Positions 1 to 8,583 of a stretch of DNA of 29,320 nucleotides are shown piece after piece. A program made the translations under genes and the position numbers. Origin of the DNA: JBQTKD01 sp052389435. GTDB lineage: Bacteria; Actinomycetota; Actinomycetes; Sporichthyales; Sporichthyaceae. Every line of letters starts with the position of its first letter. Position 1 is the stretch's first letter. The notes beneath the pieces are model-generated. The model worked only from the letters and a program-made list of their open reading frames with translations, was not told where the DNA came from and did not search any database. The DNA lies in the NCBI GenBank assembly GCA_052389435.1, contig JBQTIB010000199.1, positions 1 through 29,320 of the forward strand, read 5' to 3'.

Positions 1-1254
1 CTCGAGCCCCACCAGGCTGCGGCCGTGTGCGGGCGACTGAACGAACTCGCCCGAGCGGCCAAGCGGGACGGAGACCCGCGGCCGATCGACCACCTGCGCG
101 CCGACCTGTTCTGCGGCCTGCTCGACGGCACCTACGAGGGCCTGTCCGACACCGAGATCTCCACCGCCCTGGCCGCCACCCGCCCGACCTATCCCGAGCC
201 CAACGCCCCCGCAGCCGACGCCCCAGTCGCCGACGCCCCCGCAGCCGACGCCCCCGCTGCCGCCGCTCCCGCTGCCGCCGCTCCCGCAGCCGACGCTCCC
301 GCCGGTTCTCCCGTCTCCGATGCTCCCGCCGACGCCCCTGCGTCCGCGCCCGCGCGTCGGGTGGAGTCGCCGCAGGCCGGGGTGCAGGTGCGGATCCGCC
401 TGACCACGCTGCTGGGCCTGGACCGCGCCCCGGCCGAACTCGCCGGGTGGACCCCGGTAGCCCCCGGCTACGCCCTGGACCTGATGGCGACGATGTCCGC
501 CGCGCAGTGGCGCTACGTCCTGACCGACGAGGAGGGCCGGTCGATCGGTTCGGGTCTGATCCACACTCGGCCCAGGGGCTGGCGGCGCCGCGCCGTGCGC
601 CACCGCGGGATCCTCGACCTCCTCGTTCCCGCCTCCCTGCTACGCGATCTCGTCATCGGGCCGCTGGACGGGATCGACCTGGTCGACCCCGAGCAGTTCC
701 ACACCTGGCATCCCGTGCTGGCCGAACTCGCCGACCGGCTCCGCAACCCGAAACCCCCACCCGAGGACCCCGATCGGCGCATGCCCGGCCACGGCCTGCG
801 CCGCGCCGTCGAACTCGACCGACACCGCTGCGTCGGCGTGGCCTGCGGCCGTCCCGCACGCCGCTGCGAGATGGACCACCGCCGGGACTGGGCCAAGGGC
901 GGCCGCACCGTCGGAGTCAACCTCAACCCCGCCTGCGGACGCGACCACGGCCTCAAGACCAAGGGCGGCTGGACCCTGCACACCTGGACCAACCACGCCT
1001 ACCGGTGGTGCACCGCCCTGGGCCGGCACTACGTCGTCCACGCACCCGCCGTCATCGGCCGCCTCCCCGCACCCAAGGCCGACTTCTGGGCCCTCGACCA
1101 CAACGAACACCCCGACCCCAACGCCGACCGCGACCACGAAGGCATCCCCTGGCAGGCCTCGGTCCTCCTGCACCCCACCGGACCACACCCCCCACCGGCA
1201 GTGCAGATCGCCTACACCGACCCACCGGTGCACCCGGACGAACCGCCCTTCTGA
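1..1254 (+). CDS. DUF222 / HNH endonuclease domain protein, 5' truncated
   Basis: The reading frame is open from the first base, so the N-terminal part lies outside the window; the first internal start (GTG, 25) is not the true start. The visible N-terminus matches the end of the DUF222 domain (Ala-Lys-Arg-x-Gly-Asp-Pro-Arg, then Leu-Arg-Ala-Asp-Leu). An Ala/Pro/Asp-rich linker follows, and then a C-terminal HNH domain around nt 815-960: two Cys pairs, Asp-His-Arg-Arg-Asp-Trp, a Gly-Gly, an Asn-Leu-Asn and a final Arg-Asp-His-Gly-Leu-Lys. This family is multicopy in many actinobacteria and is predicted to be a DNA nuclease of unknown biological role, sometimes linked to mobile introns or inteins. 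Repetition of the family may explain why the contig breaks here. It converges on livF with a 32-bp gap and no clear terminator. Confidence 0.85.
   Translation, partial: LEPHQAAAVCGRLNELARAAKRDGDPRPIDHLRADLFCGLLDGTYEGLSDTEISTALAATRPTYPEPNAPAADAPVADAPAADAPAAAAPAAAAPAADAPAGSPVSDAPADAPASAPARRVESPQAGVQVRIRLTTLLGLDRAPAELAGWTPVAPGYALDLMATMSAAQWRYVLTDEEGRSIGSGLIHTRPRGWRRRAVRHRGILDLLVPASLLRDLVIGPLDGIDLVDPEQFHTWHPVLAELADRLRNPKPPPEDPDRRMPGHGLRRAVELDRHRCVGVACGRPARRCEMDHRRDWAKGGRTVGVNLNPACGRDHGLKTKGGWTLHTWTNHAYRWCTALGRHYVVHAPAVIGRLPAPKADFWALDHNEHPDPNADRDHEGIPWQASVLLHPTGPHPPPAVQIAYTDPPVHPDEPPF
211..300 (+). repeat. Six 15-bp tandem units in the DUF222 linker
   Basis: Six consecutive 15-bp units of the form GCAGCCGACGCCCCC, with small variants, encode Ala-Ala-Asp-Ala-Pro or Ala-Ala-Ala-Ala-Pro pentapeptides. 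Because the unit is a multiple of three, copy number can change without breaking the frame. The stretch is a flexible inter-domain linker. Confidence 0.9.
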
Positions 1255-1286
1255 ACAGTCGTCACCGGGCGCGCCGGGTCGGCGGT

Positions 1287-2024
1287 TCAGGCCTTGGCGA
1301 GCGTGCCGAGGTAGAGCTCGATGACCTTCGGGTCGTTGATGAGGGACTTGCCCGTGCCGGTGTGGGCGTTGCGGCCGTTGTCCAGGACGTAGCCGCGGTC
1401 GCAGATCTGCAGGCACCGGCGGGCGTTCTGCTCGACCATCAACACCGTCACCCCGGTCCGGTTGATTCGCTTGGTGCGGATGAACACCTCGTCCTGCAGT
1501 GCGGGGGACAGGCCGGCGGACGGCTCGTCGAGCAGCAGCACCTGCGGGTTCGGCATCAGTGCGCGGCCCATCGCGACCATCTGCCGTTCGCCGCCGGACA
1601 GCGACCCCGCGCGCTGCTTGCGGCGGACGCCCAGGGCCGGGAAGAGCTCGCAGACGGCGGCGAAGCGCTCGGGGAACTGACGGGGGTTCAGATACAATCC
1701 CATCTGGAGGTTCTCTTCGATCGTCAGACTCGGGAAGACGTTGTTGTTCTGCGGCACGAAGCCGACGCCGCGGGCTACGAGCCTGTTCGCCTTGAAACCG
1801 GTGATGTCGTCGGCGCCCAGGGTCACCGTTCCGGAGCGCACCGGCACCAGGCCGAACAGCGCCTTGAGCAGCGTCGACTTGCCGGCACCGTTCGGGCCGA
1901 TGATGCCGACGAGTTCGCCGCGGGCGACGGCGATGTCGATTCCGTTGAGGATGTTCACCCCCGGCAGGTACCCGGCGACCAGGTCCCGGGCGCGGAGTTG
2001 GATCTCTGGCTCGGGAGTGGTCAT
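1287..2024 (-). CDS. livF: Branched-chain amino acid-type ABC transporter ATPase LivF
   Basis: This 245-residue cytoplasmic ATPase powers import through the LivH/LivM channel. It has a Walker A (GPNGAGKST), a signature motif (LSGGERQ), a Walker B (VLLLDEPSAGLSP) and the switch region MVEQNARR, all typical of LivF. The ATG start at 2024-2022 overlaps the livG stop as ATGA, which fixes the start and indicates translational coupling. It is the last gene of a four-gene minus-strand operon. The substrate-binding protein is not in the window, so the substrate (branched-chain amino acids, or amides or urea as in related systems) is inferred from family only. Confidence 0.95.
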   Translation of the reverse strand: MTTPEPEIQLRARDLVAGYLPGVNILNGIDIAVARGELVGIIGPNGAGKSTLLKALFGLVPVRSGTVTLGADDITGFKANRLVARGVGFVPQNNNVFPSLTIEENLQMGLYLNPRQFPERFAAVCELFPALGVRRKQRAGSLSGGERQMVAMGRALMPNPQVLLLDEPSAGLSPALQDEVFIRTKRINRTGVTVLMVEQNARRCLQICDRGYVLDNGRNAHTGTGKSLINDPKVIELYLGTLAKA

Positions 2025-3001
2025 CGCTCGCCTGCCTTCTCCGGGTCCTCGGGCACGACCTCGAGCACCGGCAGGGTCGCCGCGACCTCGGCCTCCGCGA
2101 GGCGCTCCTCCTCTTCCTCGAAGGACAGGGGAGCGTCGTGGTGGGTGCCGAGGTAGGCGTCGATGACGCGCTCGTCGGCCATGACCGTCGCCGGTGGACC
2201 CTCGGCGACTACCGAACCCGCAGCCATGACCACGGCCCAGTCCGCGATGTCGCGGACCATGTCCATGTCGTGTTCGACGAAGACGACCGTCATGCCCTGA
2301 TCCCGCAGCCCCTTCACGTGCTCGAGCAGGCTCTGCACCAGTGCCGGGTTCACTCCGGCCATCGGCTCGTCGAGCATGACGAGTGTCGGGTTCGTCATCA
2401 ACGCGCGGGCCATCTCGAGCAGCTTGCGCTGGCCGCCGGACAGGGTGCCGGCGAAGTCGTGCGCGACGTGGGTGAGCTTGAACCGGTCGAGCAGTTCCAT
2501 CGCGCGGGCCGTCGTCGCGGCCTCCTGACTCCGCCACAGCGGGCCGACCATGGCCGCCCAGAGCGACTCGCCGCGCTGCCCGGTGGCGCCGAGGCGCATG
2601 TTGTCCAGCACCGTCAGCTTCGCCAGGGCCTTGGTCAGCTGGAAGGTCCGCACGCACCCGGCGCGGGCCAGGCGGTGCGGGGGCTTGCCACTGACCACCC
2701 TGCCCTGGAAGGTCCACGCTCCGGCCTCGGCTCGGTCGAAGCCGGTGAGGATGTTAAACAGGGTGGTCTTCCCGGCGCCGTTGGGCCCGATCAGCGCCGT
2801 GATCGAGTGGCGTTGGAACTCCAGGTGCCCGACGTTGACCGCGGTGAGGCCGCCGAAGCGGCGCACGACGGAGTCGGCGACCAGGATCGGGTCGGGCTTG
2901 CGCGAACCGGGCTCGGCCTCGGTGCCCGCGAGGGCGTCGAGGGCGACCGCGTGGTGCTCGGAGACGATCCGGCGAACCTCCGGTTCGGAACTACCGGACA
3001 T
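2021..3001 (-). CDS. livG: Branched-chain amino acid-type ABC transporter ATPase LivG
   Basis: This 326-residue ATPase is the partner of LivF. It has Walker A (GPNGAGKTT), the signature LSGGQRK, Walker B (VMLDEPMAGVNP) and the switch VEHDMDMV, with the LivG-type C-terminus ending in a Tyr-Leu-Gly motif. It is longer than the usual ~255 residues: about 40 extra residues precede the ATPase fold, and an acidic Glu-rich tail of roughly 45 residues follows it. The ATG at 3001 overlaps the 3' end of livM by 11 bp. An internal start closer to the ATPase core would give a more standard N-terminus, so the exact start is less certain than the gene itself. Confidence 0.94.
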   Translation of the reverse strand: MSGSSEPEVRRIVSEHHAVALDALAGTEAEPGSRKPDPILVADSVVRRFGGLTAVNVGHLEFQRHSITALIGPNGAGKTTLFNILTGFDRAEAGAWTFQGRVVSGKPPHRLARAGCVRTFQLTKALAKLTVLDNMRLGATGQRGESLWAAMVGPLWRSQEAATTARAMELLDRFKLTHVAHDFAGTLSGGQRKLLEMARALMTNPTLVMLDEPMAGVNPALVQSLLEHVKGLRDQGMTVVFVEHDMDMVRDIADWAVVMAAGSVVAEGPPATVMADERVIDAYLGTHHDAPLSFEEEEERLAEAEVAATLPVLEVVPEDPEKAGER

Positions 3002-3986
3002 CGAGGGCCACCTCCTTGCGGTCGCCGAAGATCCCCTGTGGTCGGAAGACCACGAGCAGAATCAGGCCCAGACCCACCAGCATGAAGCGCACCTGCCCGA
3101 TCTGGGTCGTCTCCATGATCGAGGTGGAGATGTACCCGGCGGCCGAAGCCTGGCGCAGGGCGATGTCGGTGAACTGGAGCAGCCCCCACAGGATCATCGC
3201 GCCGAGCACCGGGCCGAGGACGCGAGCGGCACCTCCGAGGATGAGGACCACGTAGGCCAGGAACGTGGTTTCGGTGCTGTACAGACCGGGCTGCACGGAG
3301 GACTTCGCCAGGGCGGCGATGAAGCCGCCGAGCGAACCGATCACGCCGCCGAGGACCAGGGCCTGCATCTTGTAGGCGTAGACGTTCTTGCCGAGGCTGC
3401 GCACGGCGTCCTCGTCCTCGCGGATCGCCCGCAGCACGCGGCCCCAGGGGCTGCGCATGAGCAGCCACACCACCAGGCAGGAAAGTGCCACGAGCGTCCA
3501 GCCGACGGTCAGCACCCAGAACGTGCGAGCGTCGAAGTCGACGGGCCCGATGCCGTACCTGCTGCCCTCGGAGTAGGGGTTCAGGTCGTAGAAGGGTTGG
3601 GCGAAGCCCTGCAGGCCGTCGGTACCGCCGAGGTCCTTCTCGTAGCGGGCCGAGGAGGCGATGAAGCGGATGATCTCCGAGGCGGCGATCGTGGCGATGG
3701 CCAGGTAGTCCGCCCGCAGACGCAGCGTCGGGATGCCGAGCAGCAGCGCGAGCAGAACGGCCAGGCCCAGGCCCACCGCGATGCCGACGCCGAAGGGCAG
3801 ACCGAGCGTCGACACGGACACGGCGAGGCCGTACCCGCCCATCGCCATGAACGCGGCGTGGCCGAAGTTCAGCAGCCCGGCGTACCCGAAGTGGATGTTC
3901 AGCCCGATCGCGGCCAGCGCGAAGTAGCAGGCCTCGACGCCGAAGAAGGATTCGGCGGAGACGGTGAAGATGAAGCCCCAGTCCAT
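2991..3986 (-). CDS. livM: Branched-chain amino acid-type ABC permease LivM
   Basis: This 331-residue polytopic inner-membrane permease pairs with LivH. It shows the LivM signature (Gly-Leu-Asn-x-x-x-Gly-Tyr-Ala-Gly-Leu-Leu-Asn-Phe-Gly-His) near residues 28-43, multiple hydrophobic segments, and the cytoplasmic loop Arg-Ala-Ile-Arg-Glu-Asp-Glu-Asp-Ala that contacts the ATPase. The ATG start lies 10 bp after the livH stop and is preceded by a strong GAGGGGG ribosome site. Confidence 0.95.
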   Translation of the reverse strand: MDWGFIFTVSAESFFGVEACYFALAAIGLNIHFGYAGLLNFGHAAFMAMGGYGLAVSVSTLGLPFGVGIAVGLGLAVLLALLLGIPTLRLRADYLAIATIAASEIIRFIASSARYEKDLGGTDGLQGFAQPFYDLNPYSEGSRYGIGPVDFDARTFWVLTVGWTLVALSCLVVWLLMRSPWGRVLRAIREDEDAVRSLGKNVYAYKMQALVLGGVIGSLGGFIAALAKSSVQPGLYSTETTFLAYVVLILGGAARVLGPVLGAMILWGLLQFTDIALRQASAAGYISTSIMETTQIGQVRFMLVGLGLILLVVFRPQGIFGDRKEVALDVR

Positions 3987-3996
3987 CGCTACCCCC

Positions 3997-5271
3997 TCAC
4001 CCGATCCGTTCGCGGCGGCCGAGGATGCCCTGCGGACGCAACAGCAGGACCAGGATCAACACCGCGAGGGCGCCGACGTTCTTGAGCTCGGAGGCCACGA
4101 CCAGCGTGGACAGCTGGGTGAACACGGCGATGATCATCGCGCCGAGCACCGCTCCGCCGGCCGTGCCGAGGCCACCGAGGGTCACCGCGGCGAACATCAG
4201 CAGCAGGATGTTCTGGCCCATCTGGAACTGCACCTGCTGGGAGACGCCGAGCAGGACGCCCGCCAGACCGGCCATGGCGGCGCCGGCGATCCACACGACG
4301 CGAATCACTCGGTCGACGTCGATGCCGGAGGCGGCGGCCAACGCGGGGTTGTCGGCGACGGCCCGGGTGGCCTTGCCGAGTTTGGTCCTGTTGAGCGCGA
4401 CGAGCACCACCACGAGGGCGACGGCTGCGATGCCGGTGCTCCAGTAGTCGCGCGGTGCCAGCGCCACCGGCAGCGGACCGAGCTGGACCGCCCGCTGACC
4501 GCGGTACTCCGCGAAGGCGTCGGTGTCGCCGCCGTAGAAGTAGAGGAAGACGTAGCGCAGCAGCAGCGCGAGACCGATCGACACGATCATCATCTGGATC
4601 AGGCCGGTGCCGCGGCGCCGCAACTGCCCCCAGAAGAACCTGTCCTGTGCCCATCCGCTGGCACCGCAGATCAGCACGGCCAGGGCACCCGCGGCGATCA
4701 GGTGCAGCCCGCCGTCGACGTTGATCCACCAGGCGACGATCGCACCGTAGGTGACCAGCTCGCCGTGGGCGAAGTTGGTCAGCTTCGTGGTGCCGTAGAT
4801 CAACGACAGGCCAACGGAGGCCAGCGCGAGAATGAACCCAAACCGCAGACCTTCGGCGATCAACTGCGCGGTGCGGTTGACCTCCTGACTCGCGGCGCTC
4901 GGCGCCGCGGACTCCCCGAGCAGGAACTGCTGCACCTTGAGCTGGCCCGCGGCGACGGGGCGCAGGAAGGTGTCCCGGCTCGCGTCGCGCAGTTCGACGC
5001 CGGAGGGCAGCGTCGCGGTGTCGAGGGTGACGTTGTAGGAGCCCGGTCCGGGCAGCGGAATCGCCCAGGTCCCGGTGGCGTCGGTGCGCGCCTCGCCGAC
5101 CGGCGCCCCCGCCTCGGTCGTGACGACGATGCGCACGTTCGCGACGGGCTCGTCGCCGTCGCGCAGTTGGCCGTGCAGGTCCTCCGCGGCGAACGCGGAA
5201 GAGGCGCCGATCGTCAGCGCGATCAGCGCCGCGATCGTGGCGCACAGCAACGCCGCGAGCCTGCGTGGCAA
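3997..5271 (-). CDS. livH: ABC permease LivH with secreted N-terminal beta-sandwich-like domain
   Basis: This 424-residue protein is the first gene of the operon. From about residue 135 on it is a normal LivH permease (Gly-Leu-Ser-Leu-Ile-Tyr-Gly-x-x-x-Leu-x-Asn-Phe-Ala-His-Gly-Glu, several membrane spans, and the usual Leu-Leu-Arg-Pro-Gln-Gly end). It is preceded by a cleavable-looking signal peptide (residues ~1-28, ending Ser-Ala-Phe-Ala before Ala-Glu-Asp) and a ~100-residue domain. That domain has the pattern of carboxypeptidase-regulatory/transthyretin-like folds: Pro-Val-Ala-Asn-Val-Arg, Ala-Arg-Thr-Asp-Ala-Thr-Gly-Thr-Trp, Pro-Gly-Pro-Gly-Ser-Tyr. The TTG start is chosen because it directly begins the signal peptide and has GGGGAGGG four bases upstream; an upstream in-frame ATG (about 5391) adds a non-signal-like stretch. 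The extra domain should sit outside the membrane, where a binding protein docks. Confidence 0.9.
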   Translation of the reverse strand: MPRRLAALLCATIAALIALTIGASSAFAAEDLHGQLRDGDEPVANVRIVVTTEAGAPVGEARTDATGTWAIPLPGPGSYNVTLDTATLPSGVELRDASRDTFLRPVAAGQLKVQQFLLGESAAPSAASQEVNRTAQLIAEGLRFGFILALASVGLSLIYGTTKLTNFAHGELVTYGAIVAWWINVDGGLHLIAAGALAVLICGASGWAQDRFFWGQLRRRGTGLIQMMIVSIGLALLLRYVFLYFYGGDTDAFAEYRGQRAVQLGPLPVALAPRDYWSTGIAAVALVVVLVALNRTKLGKATRAVADNPALAAASGIDVDRVIRVVWIAGAAMAGLAGVLLGVSQQVQFQMGQNILLLMFAAVTLGGLGTAGGAVLGAMIIAVFTQLSTLVVASELKNVGALAVLILVLLLRPQGILGRRERIG

Positions 5272-5275
5272 GCGG

Positions 5276-5283
5276 CCCTCCCC
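5276..5283 (-). promoter_or_regulatory. Ribosome binding site fixing the livH TTG start
   Basis: On the minus strand GGGGAGGG lies four bases before TTG. A possible -10 element TACAGT sits further upstream at 5320-5315 without a convincing -35. Confidence 0.55.
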
Positions 5284-5432
5284 GGAGGTCGAAGATCGTT
5301 TCTCTTGATCGCGGACTGTACCGAGATCCAGGAGCTCGATTGGGCCAAACGGGGCCGAGGTTTCGGCATCGAAACACCGGGCGGGCGTCATCTCCCGGTT
5401 TGGGCGGAGTCGGGGCCCCGGCAGGCCCGCCC

Positions 5433-5438
5433 TAGGAT
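5433..5438 (+). promoter_or_regulatory. Candidate -10 element for leaderless polA transcript
   Basis: TAGGAT, a common actinobacterial -10 form, ends seven bases before the polA GTG. Transcription from it would begin at or next to the start codon, giving a leaderless mRNA. No good -35 is visible. The same AGGA could instead act as a weak Shine-Dalgarno at eight bases' spacing. Confidence 0.4.
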
Positions 5439-5445
5439 CGCGGAC

Positions 5446-8121
5446 GTGGCGGATGCGGGGCGGTTGCTGTTGCTCGACGGGCACTCCCTGGCCTATCGGG
5501 CCTTCTACGCGTTGCCGGTGGAGAACTTCTCCACGACGACGGGAGCGCCCACCAACGCCGTCTACGGCTTCACCTCCATGCTCATCAACACCCTGCGCGA
5601 CGAGGCCCCGACGCACCTGGCCGTCTGCTTCGACGTCTCCCGGGCGACGTTCCGCATGGAGGCCTTCCCGGAGTACAAGGCGAACCGGACCTCCACCCCG
5701 GACGACTTCCGCCCGCAGGTCAGCCTGATTCGGGAGGTGCTCGACGCGCTGCGGATCCAGGTGCTCGCGGTCGAGGGCTACGAGGCGGACGACGTCATCG
5801 CCACGGTCACCGTCGCGGCCGAGGCCGAGGGCTTCGAGGTGCTGATCCTGTCCGGCGACCGGGACGCCTTCCAGCTCGTCTCGGACAACGTCACCGTGCT
5901 CTACCCCAAACGCGGGGTCTCCGAGCTGTCCCGGATGACGCCCGCCGCCGTGCAGGAGCGGTACGGGCTCGCCCCGAAGCAGTACCCGGACTTCGCCGCG
6001 CTGCGCGGCGACCCCTCGGACAACCTCCCGTCGATCCCCAGCGTGGGGGAGAAGACGGCCGCGAAGTGGATTCGGGAGTTCGGATCCCTCGAGGAGCTGC
6101 TGAACCGGGTCGAAGAGGTCAAGGGCAAGGTCGGGGAGGCCCTGCGCGCGAACCTGTCCGCGGTGATCCTCAACCGTCAGCTGACCGAGTTGCGTCGGGA
6201 CGTGCCCGTCGGCGTCGTGCCCGCCGACCTCGCGATGCAGGCCTGGGACCGCGACGAGGTCCACCGCGTCTTCGACACCCTGCAGTTCCGGGTGCTGCGC
6301 GAACGCCTCTGGACGACGCTGGAATCCGCCGCTCCCGAGGCCGAGGCCGGGTTCGAGGTGTCGGGCGCCGTGCTCGGCACCGGCGAACTCGCGGCCTGGC
6401 TGGCAGAGCACGCCTCCGATGCGGTCCGTACCGGGGTCGACGTCGTCGGCACCTGGGGTCGCGGCACCGGCCTGGTCACCGGGCTCGCTCTCGCGGCCGC
6501 CGGCGGCGCCGCCTGCTTCATCGACCCGAACACGATCGCCCCGCAGGACGAGACCGCGCTCGCAGCCTGGCTGGCCGATCCCGGCCGGCCCAAGGCCCTG
6601 CACGACGCGAAGGGGCCCACGCTCGCCCTGGCCGCCCGCGGCTGGACCCTCGCGGGCGTCACCTCCGACACCGCACTGTCGGCCTACCTCGCCCTGCCTG
6701 GACAGCGGTCCTTCGACCTGTCCGACCTCGCGCTGCGCTTCCTGCACCGCGAGCTGCGCAACGACACCGCGGACGAGGGCCAGCTCTCCTTCGACGGCGC
6801 CGACGAACAGGCCTCCGCCCAGGCCGCGATGGTCCGTGCCCGCGCCGTCATCGACCTCGCCGCCTACCTCGACGACGACCTGGCCGAGCGGGGCGGGGCC
6901 GCGCTCCTGGAACAGGTCGAGCTTCCGCTGGTCGAGGTGCTCGCGTCGCTGGAGACCGTCGGCATCGCGGCCGACGCCGAGTATCTGGCGGCGCTGTCCG
7001 CGGAGTTCGGCGCTTCGGTGAAGGAGGCCGAGCAGGCGGCGTTCGCGGTGTTGGAGCACGAGGTCAACCTCGGTTCGCCCAAACAGCTCCAGGTCGTCCT
7101 GTTCGAGGAACTCGGTCTGCCGAAGACGAAGAAGATCAAGACCGGGTACACCACCGACGCCGAGTCACTTGTCGATCTGTTCGAGAAAACCGAGCATCCG
7201 TTCCTCGAGCACCTGCTCCGCCACCGGGACGTCACGCGGCTGAAGTCCACCGTCGACGGCCTGCTGCCCATGCTCGACGACCACCACCGCATCCACACCA
7301 CGTTCAACCAGATGGTCGCCGCGACCGGCCGGCTGTCCTCGACCGACCCGAATCTGCAGAACATCCCGATCCGCACCGAGGAGGGCCGGCGCATCCGCAC
7401 CGCGTTCGTGTGCGGGCCGGGCTACGAATCGCTGCTCACCGCGGACTACAGCCAGATCGAGATGCGGATCATGGCCCACCTCTCCGAGGACGACGGGCTC
7501 AAGGAGGCCTTCGCGTCGGGGGAGGACCTGCACACCACCGTCGCCGCGCGGGTCTTCTCCGTTGCGCCGGAAGACGTCGACGCCGCCCAGCGCGCCAAGA
7601 TCAAGGCCATGTCCTACGGCCTGGCCTACGGGCTGTCCTCCTTCGGCCTGTCCCGCCAGTTGAAGATCTCCGTCGAGGAGGCCTCCGGGCTGCGCGAGGA
7701 GTACTTCGACCGCTTCGGCGGCGTCCGGGACTACCTGCACGAAGTCGTGGAGGTCGCCCGGCGCGAGGGGTACACCGAAACGATCCTCGGCCGCCGGCGC
7801 TACCTGCCCGACCTGACCAGCGACAACCGCCAGCGCCGGGAGATGGCCGAACGCATGGCCCTGAACGCCCCGATCCAGGGCTCGGCCGCGGACATCATCA
7901 AGGTCGCGATGCTCGGCGTCGACCTCGCGCTGAAGGACGCCGGACTGCGGTCGCGGATGCTGCTGCAGGTCCACGACGAACTCGTCTTCGAGGTCGCGCC
8001 GGGCGAACGCGAACAGCTCGAAGCCCTCGTGCGGGACCAGATGGGCGGCGCCTACCCGCTCACGGTGGCCCTCGACGTCTCCGTCGGCGTCGGCCCGAAC
8101 TGGCACGCCGCCGGTCACTGA
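5446..8121 (+). CDS. polA: DNA polymerase I
   Basis: This 891-residue enzyme acts in repair and Okazaki-fragment processing. Residues ~1-290 are the 5'-3' exonuclease/FEN domain (Leu-Leu-Leu-Asp-Gly at the start, then Tyr-Glu-Ala-Asp-Asp, Ser-Gly-Asp-Arg-Asp, Gly-Asp-Pro-Ser-Asp-Asn). The middle ~300-490 is a 3'-5' exonuclease fold without the Asp-x-Glu metal-binding pair, so proofreading is probably absent, as known for mycobacterial and other actinobacterial PolA. The polymerase domain has motif A (Asp667 in DYSQIEMR), the O-helix with Lys720 and Tyr724 at the position that is Phe762 in E. coli, and motif C (His-Asp844-Glu845). GTG at 5446 gives the normal N-terminus. It is divergent from the liv operon. 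Confidence 0.97.
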   Translation: MADAGRLLLLDGHSLAYRAFYALPVENFSTTTGAPTNAVYGFTSMLINTLRDEAPTHLAVCFDVSRATFRMEAFPEYKANRTSTPDDFRPQVSLIREVLDALRIQVLAVEGYEADDVIATVTVAAEAEGFEVLILSGDRDAFQLVSDNVTVLYPKRGVSELSRMTPAAVQERYGLAPKQYPDFAALRGDPSDNLPSIPSVGEKTAAKWIREFGSLEELLNRVEEVKGKVGEALRANLSAVILNRQLTELRRDVPVGVVPADLAMQAWDRDEVHRVFDTLQFRVLRERLWTTLESAAPEAEAGFEVSGAVLGTGELAAWLAEHASDAVRTGVDVVGTWGRGTGLVTGLALAAAGGAACFIDPNTIAPQDETALAAWLADPGRPKALHDAKGPTLALAARGWTLAGVTSDTALSAYLALPGQRSFDLSDLALRFLHRELRNDTADEGQLSFDGADEQASAQAAMVRARAVIDLAAYLDDDLAERGGAALLEQVELPLVEVLASLETVGIAADAEYLAALSAEFGASVKEAEQAAFAVLEHEVNLGSPKQLQVVLFEELGLPKTKKIKTGYTTDAESLVDLFEKTEHPFLEHLLRHRDVTRLKSTVDGLLPMLDDHHRIHTTFNQMVAATGRLSSTDPNLQNIPIRTEEGRRIRTAFVCGPGYESLLTADYSQIEMRIMAHLSEDDGLKEAFASGEDLHTTVAARVFSVAPEDVDAAQRAKIKAMSYGLAYGLSSFGLSRQLKISVEEASGLREEYFDRFGGVRDYLHEVVEVARREGYTETILGRRRYLPDLTSDNRQRREMAERMALNAPIQGSAADIIKVAMLGVDLALKDAGLRSRMLLQVHDELVFEVAPGEREQLEALVRDQMGGAYPLTVALDVSVGVGPNWHAAGH

Positions 8122-8153
8122 CGCCCCGGCGAGCTTGGCGAGTCCATTACCCG

Positions 8154-8172
8154 CCCGGGATGAAGTCCCGGG
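8154..8172 (+). repeat. Inverted repeat after polA
   Basis: CCCGGGA and TCCCGGG arms (7 bp, perfect) flank a 5-base loop, 33 bp after the polA stop. There is no T-run, so it is only a weak terminator candidate, or it may be a leader hairpin for the next gene. Confidence 0.45.
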
Positions 8173-8193
8173 AGAGGCGGACCGACAACAGCG

Positions 8194-8577
8194 GTGATGC
8201 CCTTCCACCGCTCGATCTCCCCGCTGCGGCCCGCACCGCCGCGGGGTCGGTCGACCCGGACCTCGCGCTCTACCCGGCGCCGCGGGGCTCTGGGCCGCCT
8301 CCTCGAACGCCGCGCCACCGACCTGCGCTCCGGTGGTGCGGCGCTCGCGGTTTTCCTCGTCGCCGTCGGGACGACCCAGGTGCTGCCGAACACCCGCGGC
8401 GGGGTCGCCGCCGAGGTCGATCCGACCGGGCGCAGGGTGCTGCGCGGCATCGGTGCGGGGGAGTTCCTGCCCGACGCCCCCGCTCCGCCGCCGTTCGGGC
8501 CCGACGGCGCCCGCCAGGTCGCCGGGCCCGATCCGCTGCCGCCGCCCCCGCCGCCGCCGGCGGAGCCCACCGCCTGA
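8194..8577 (+). CDS. Membrane-anchor/leader part of split lytic transglycosylase
   Basis: This 127-residue frame is rich in Arg at its start and has one hydrophobic segment (about residues 48-62, Ala-Leu-Ala-Val-Phe-Leu-Val-Ala-Val-Gly) that looks like a signal anchor. A Pro-rich linker follows, ending in seven prolines. It stops at TGA 8575-8577. The transglycosylase domain continues two codons later in exactly the same frame, so this reads as the export and linker region of the neighbouring gene, separated by one stop codon. The start is either GTG 8194 or the adjacent ATG 8197. If the stop is real the piece alone has no recognisable activity. Confidence 0.6.
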   Translation: MMPFHRSISPLRPAPPRGRSTRTSRSTRRRGALGRLLERRATDLRSGGAALAVFLVAVGTTQVLPNTRGGVAAEVDPTGRRVLRGIGAGEFLPDAPAPPPFGPDGARQVAGPDPLPPPPPPPAEPTA

Positions 8578-8583
8578 GCCACG

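Noticed and set aside
1255..1286. Terminator between the DUF222 gene and livF
   Set aside because: GC-rich self-complementary bases are present (GGCGCGCC) but no proper stem-loop could be drawn.
2550..4085. Long plus-strand frame across the liv operon
   Set aside because: Runs antisense to livG and livM, which have full family motifs; the composition is typical of a shadow frame.
8575..8577. TGA as a selenocysteine codon in the transglycosylase
   Set aside because: It falls in a low-complexity linker, not a redox site, and no selenocysteine insertion structure was apparent.
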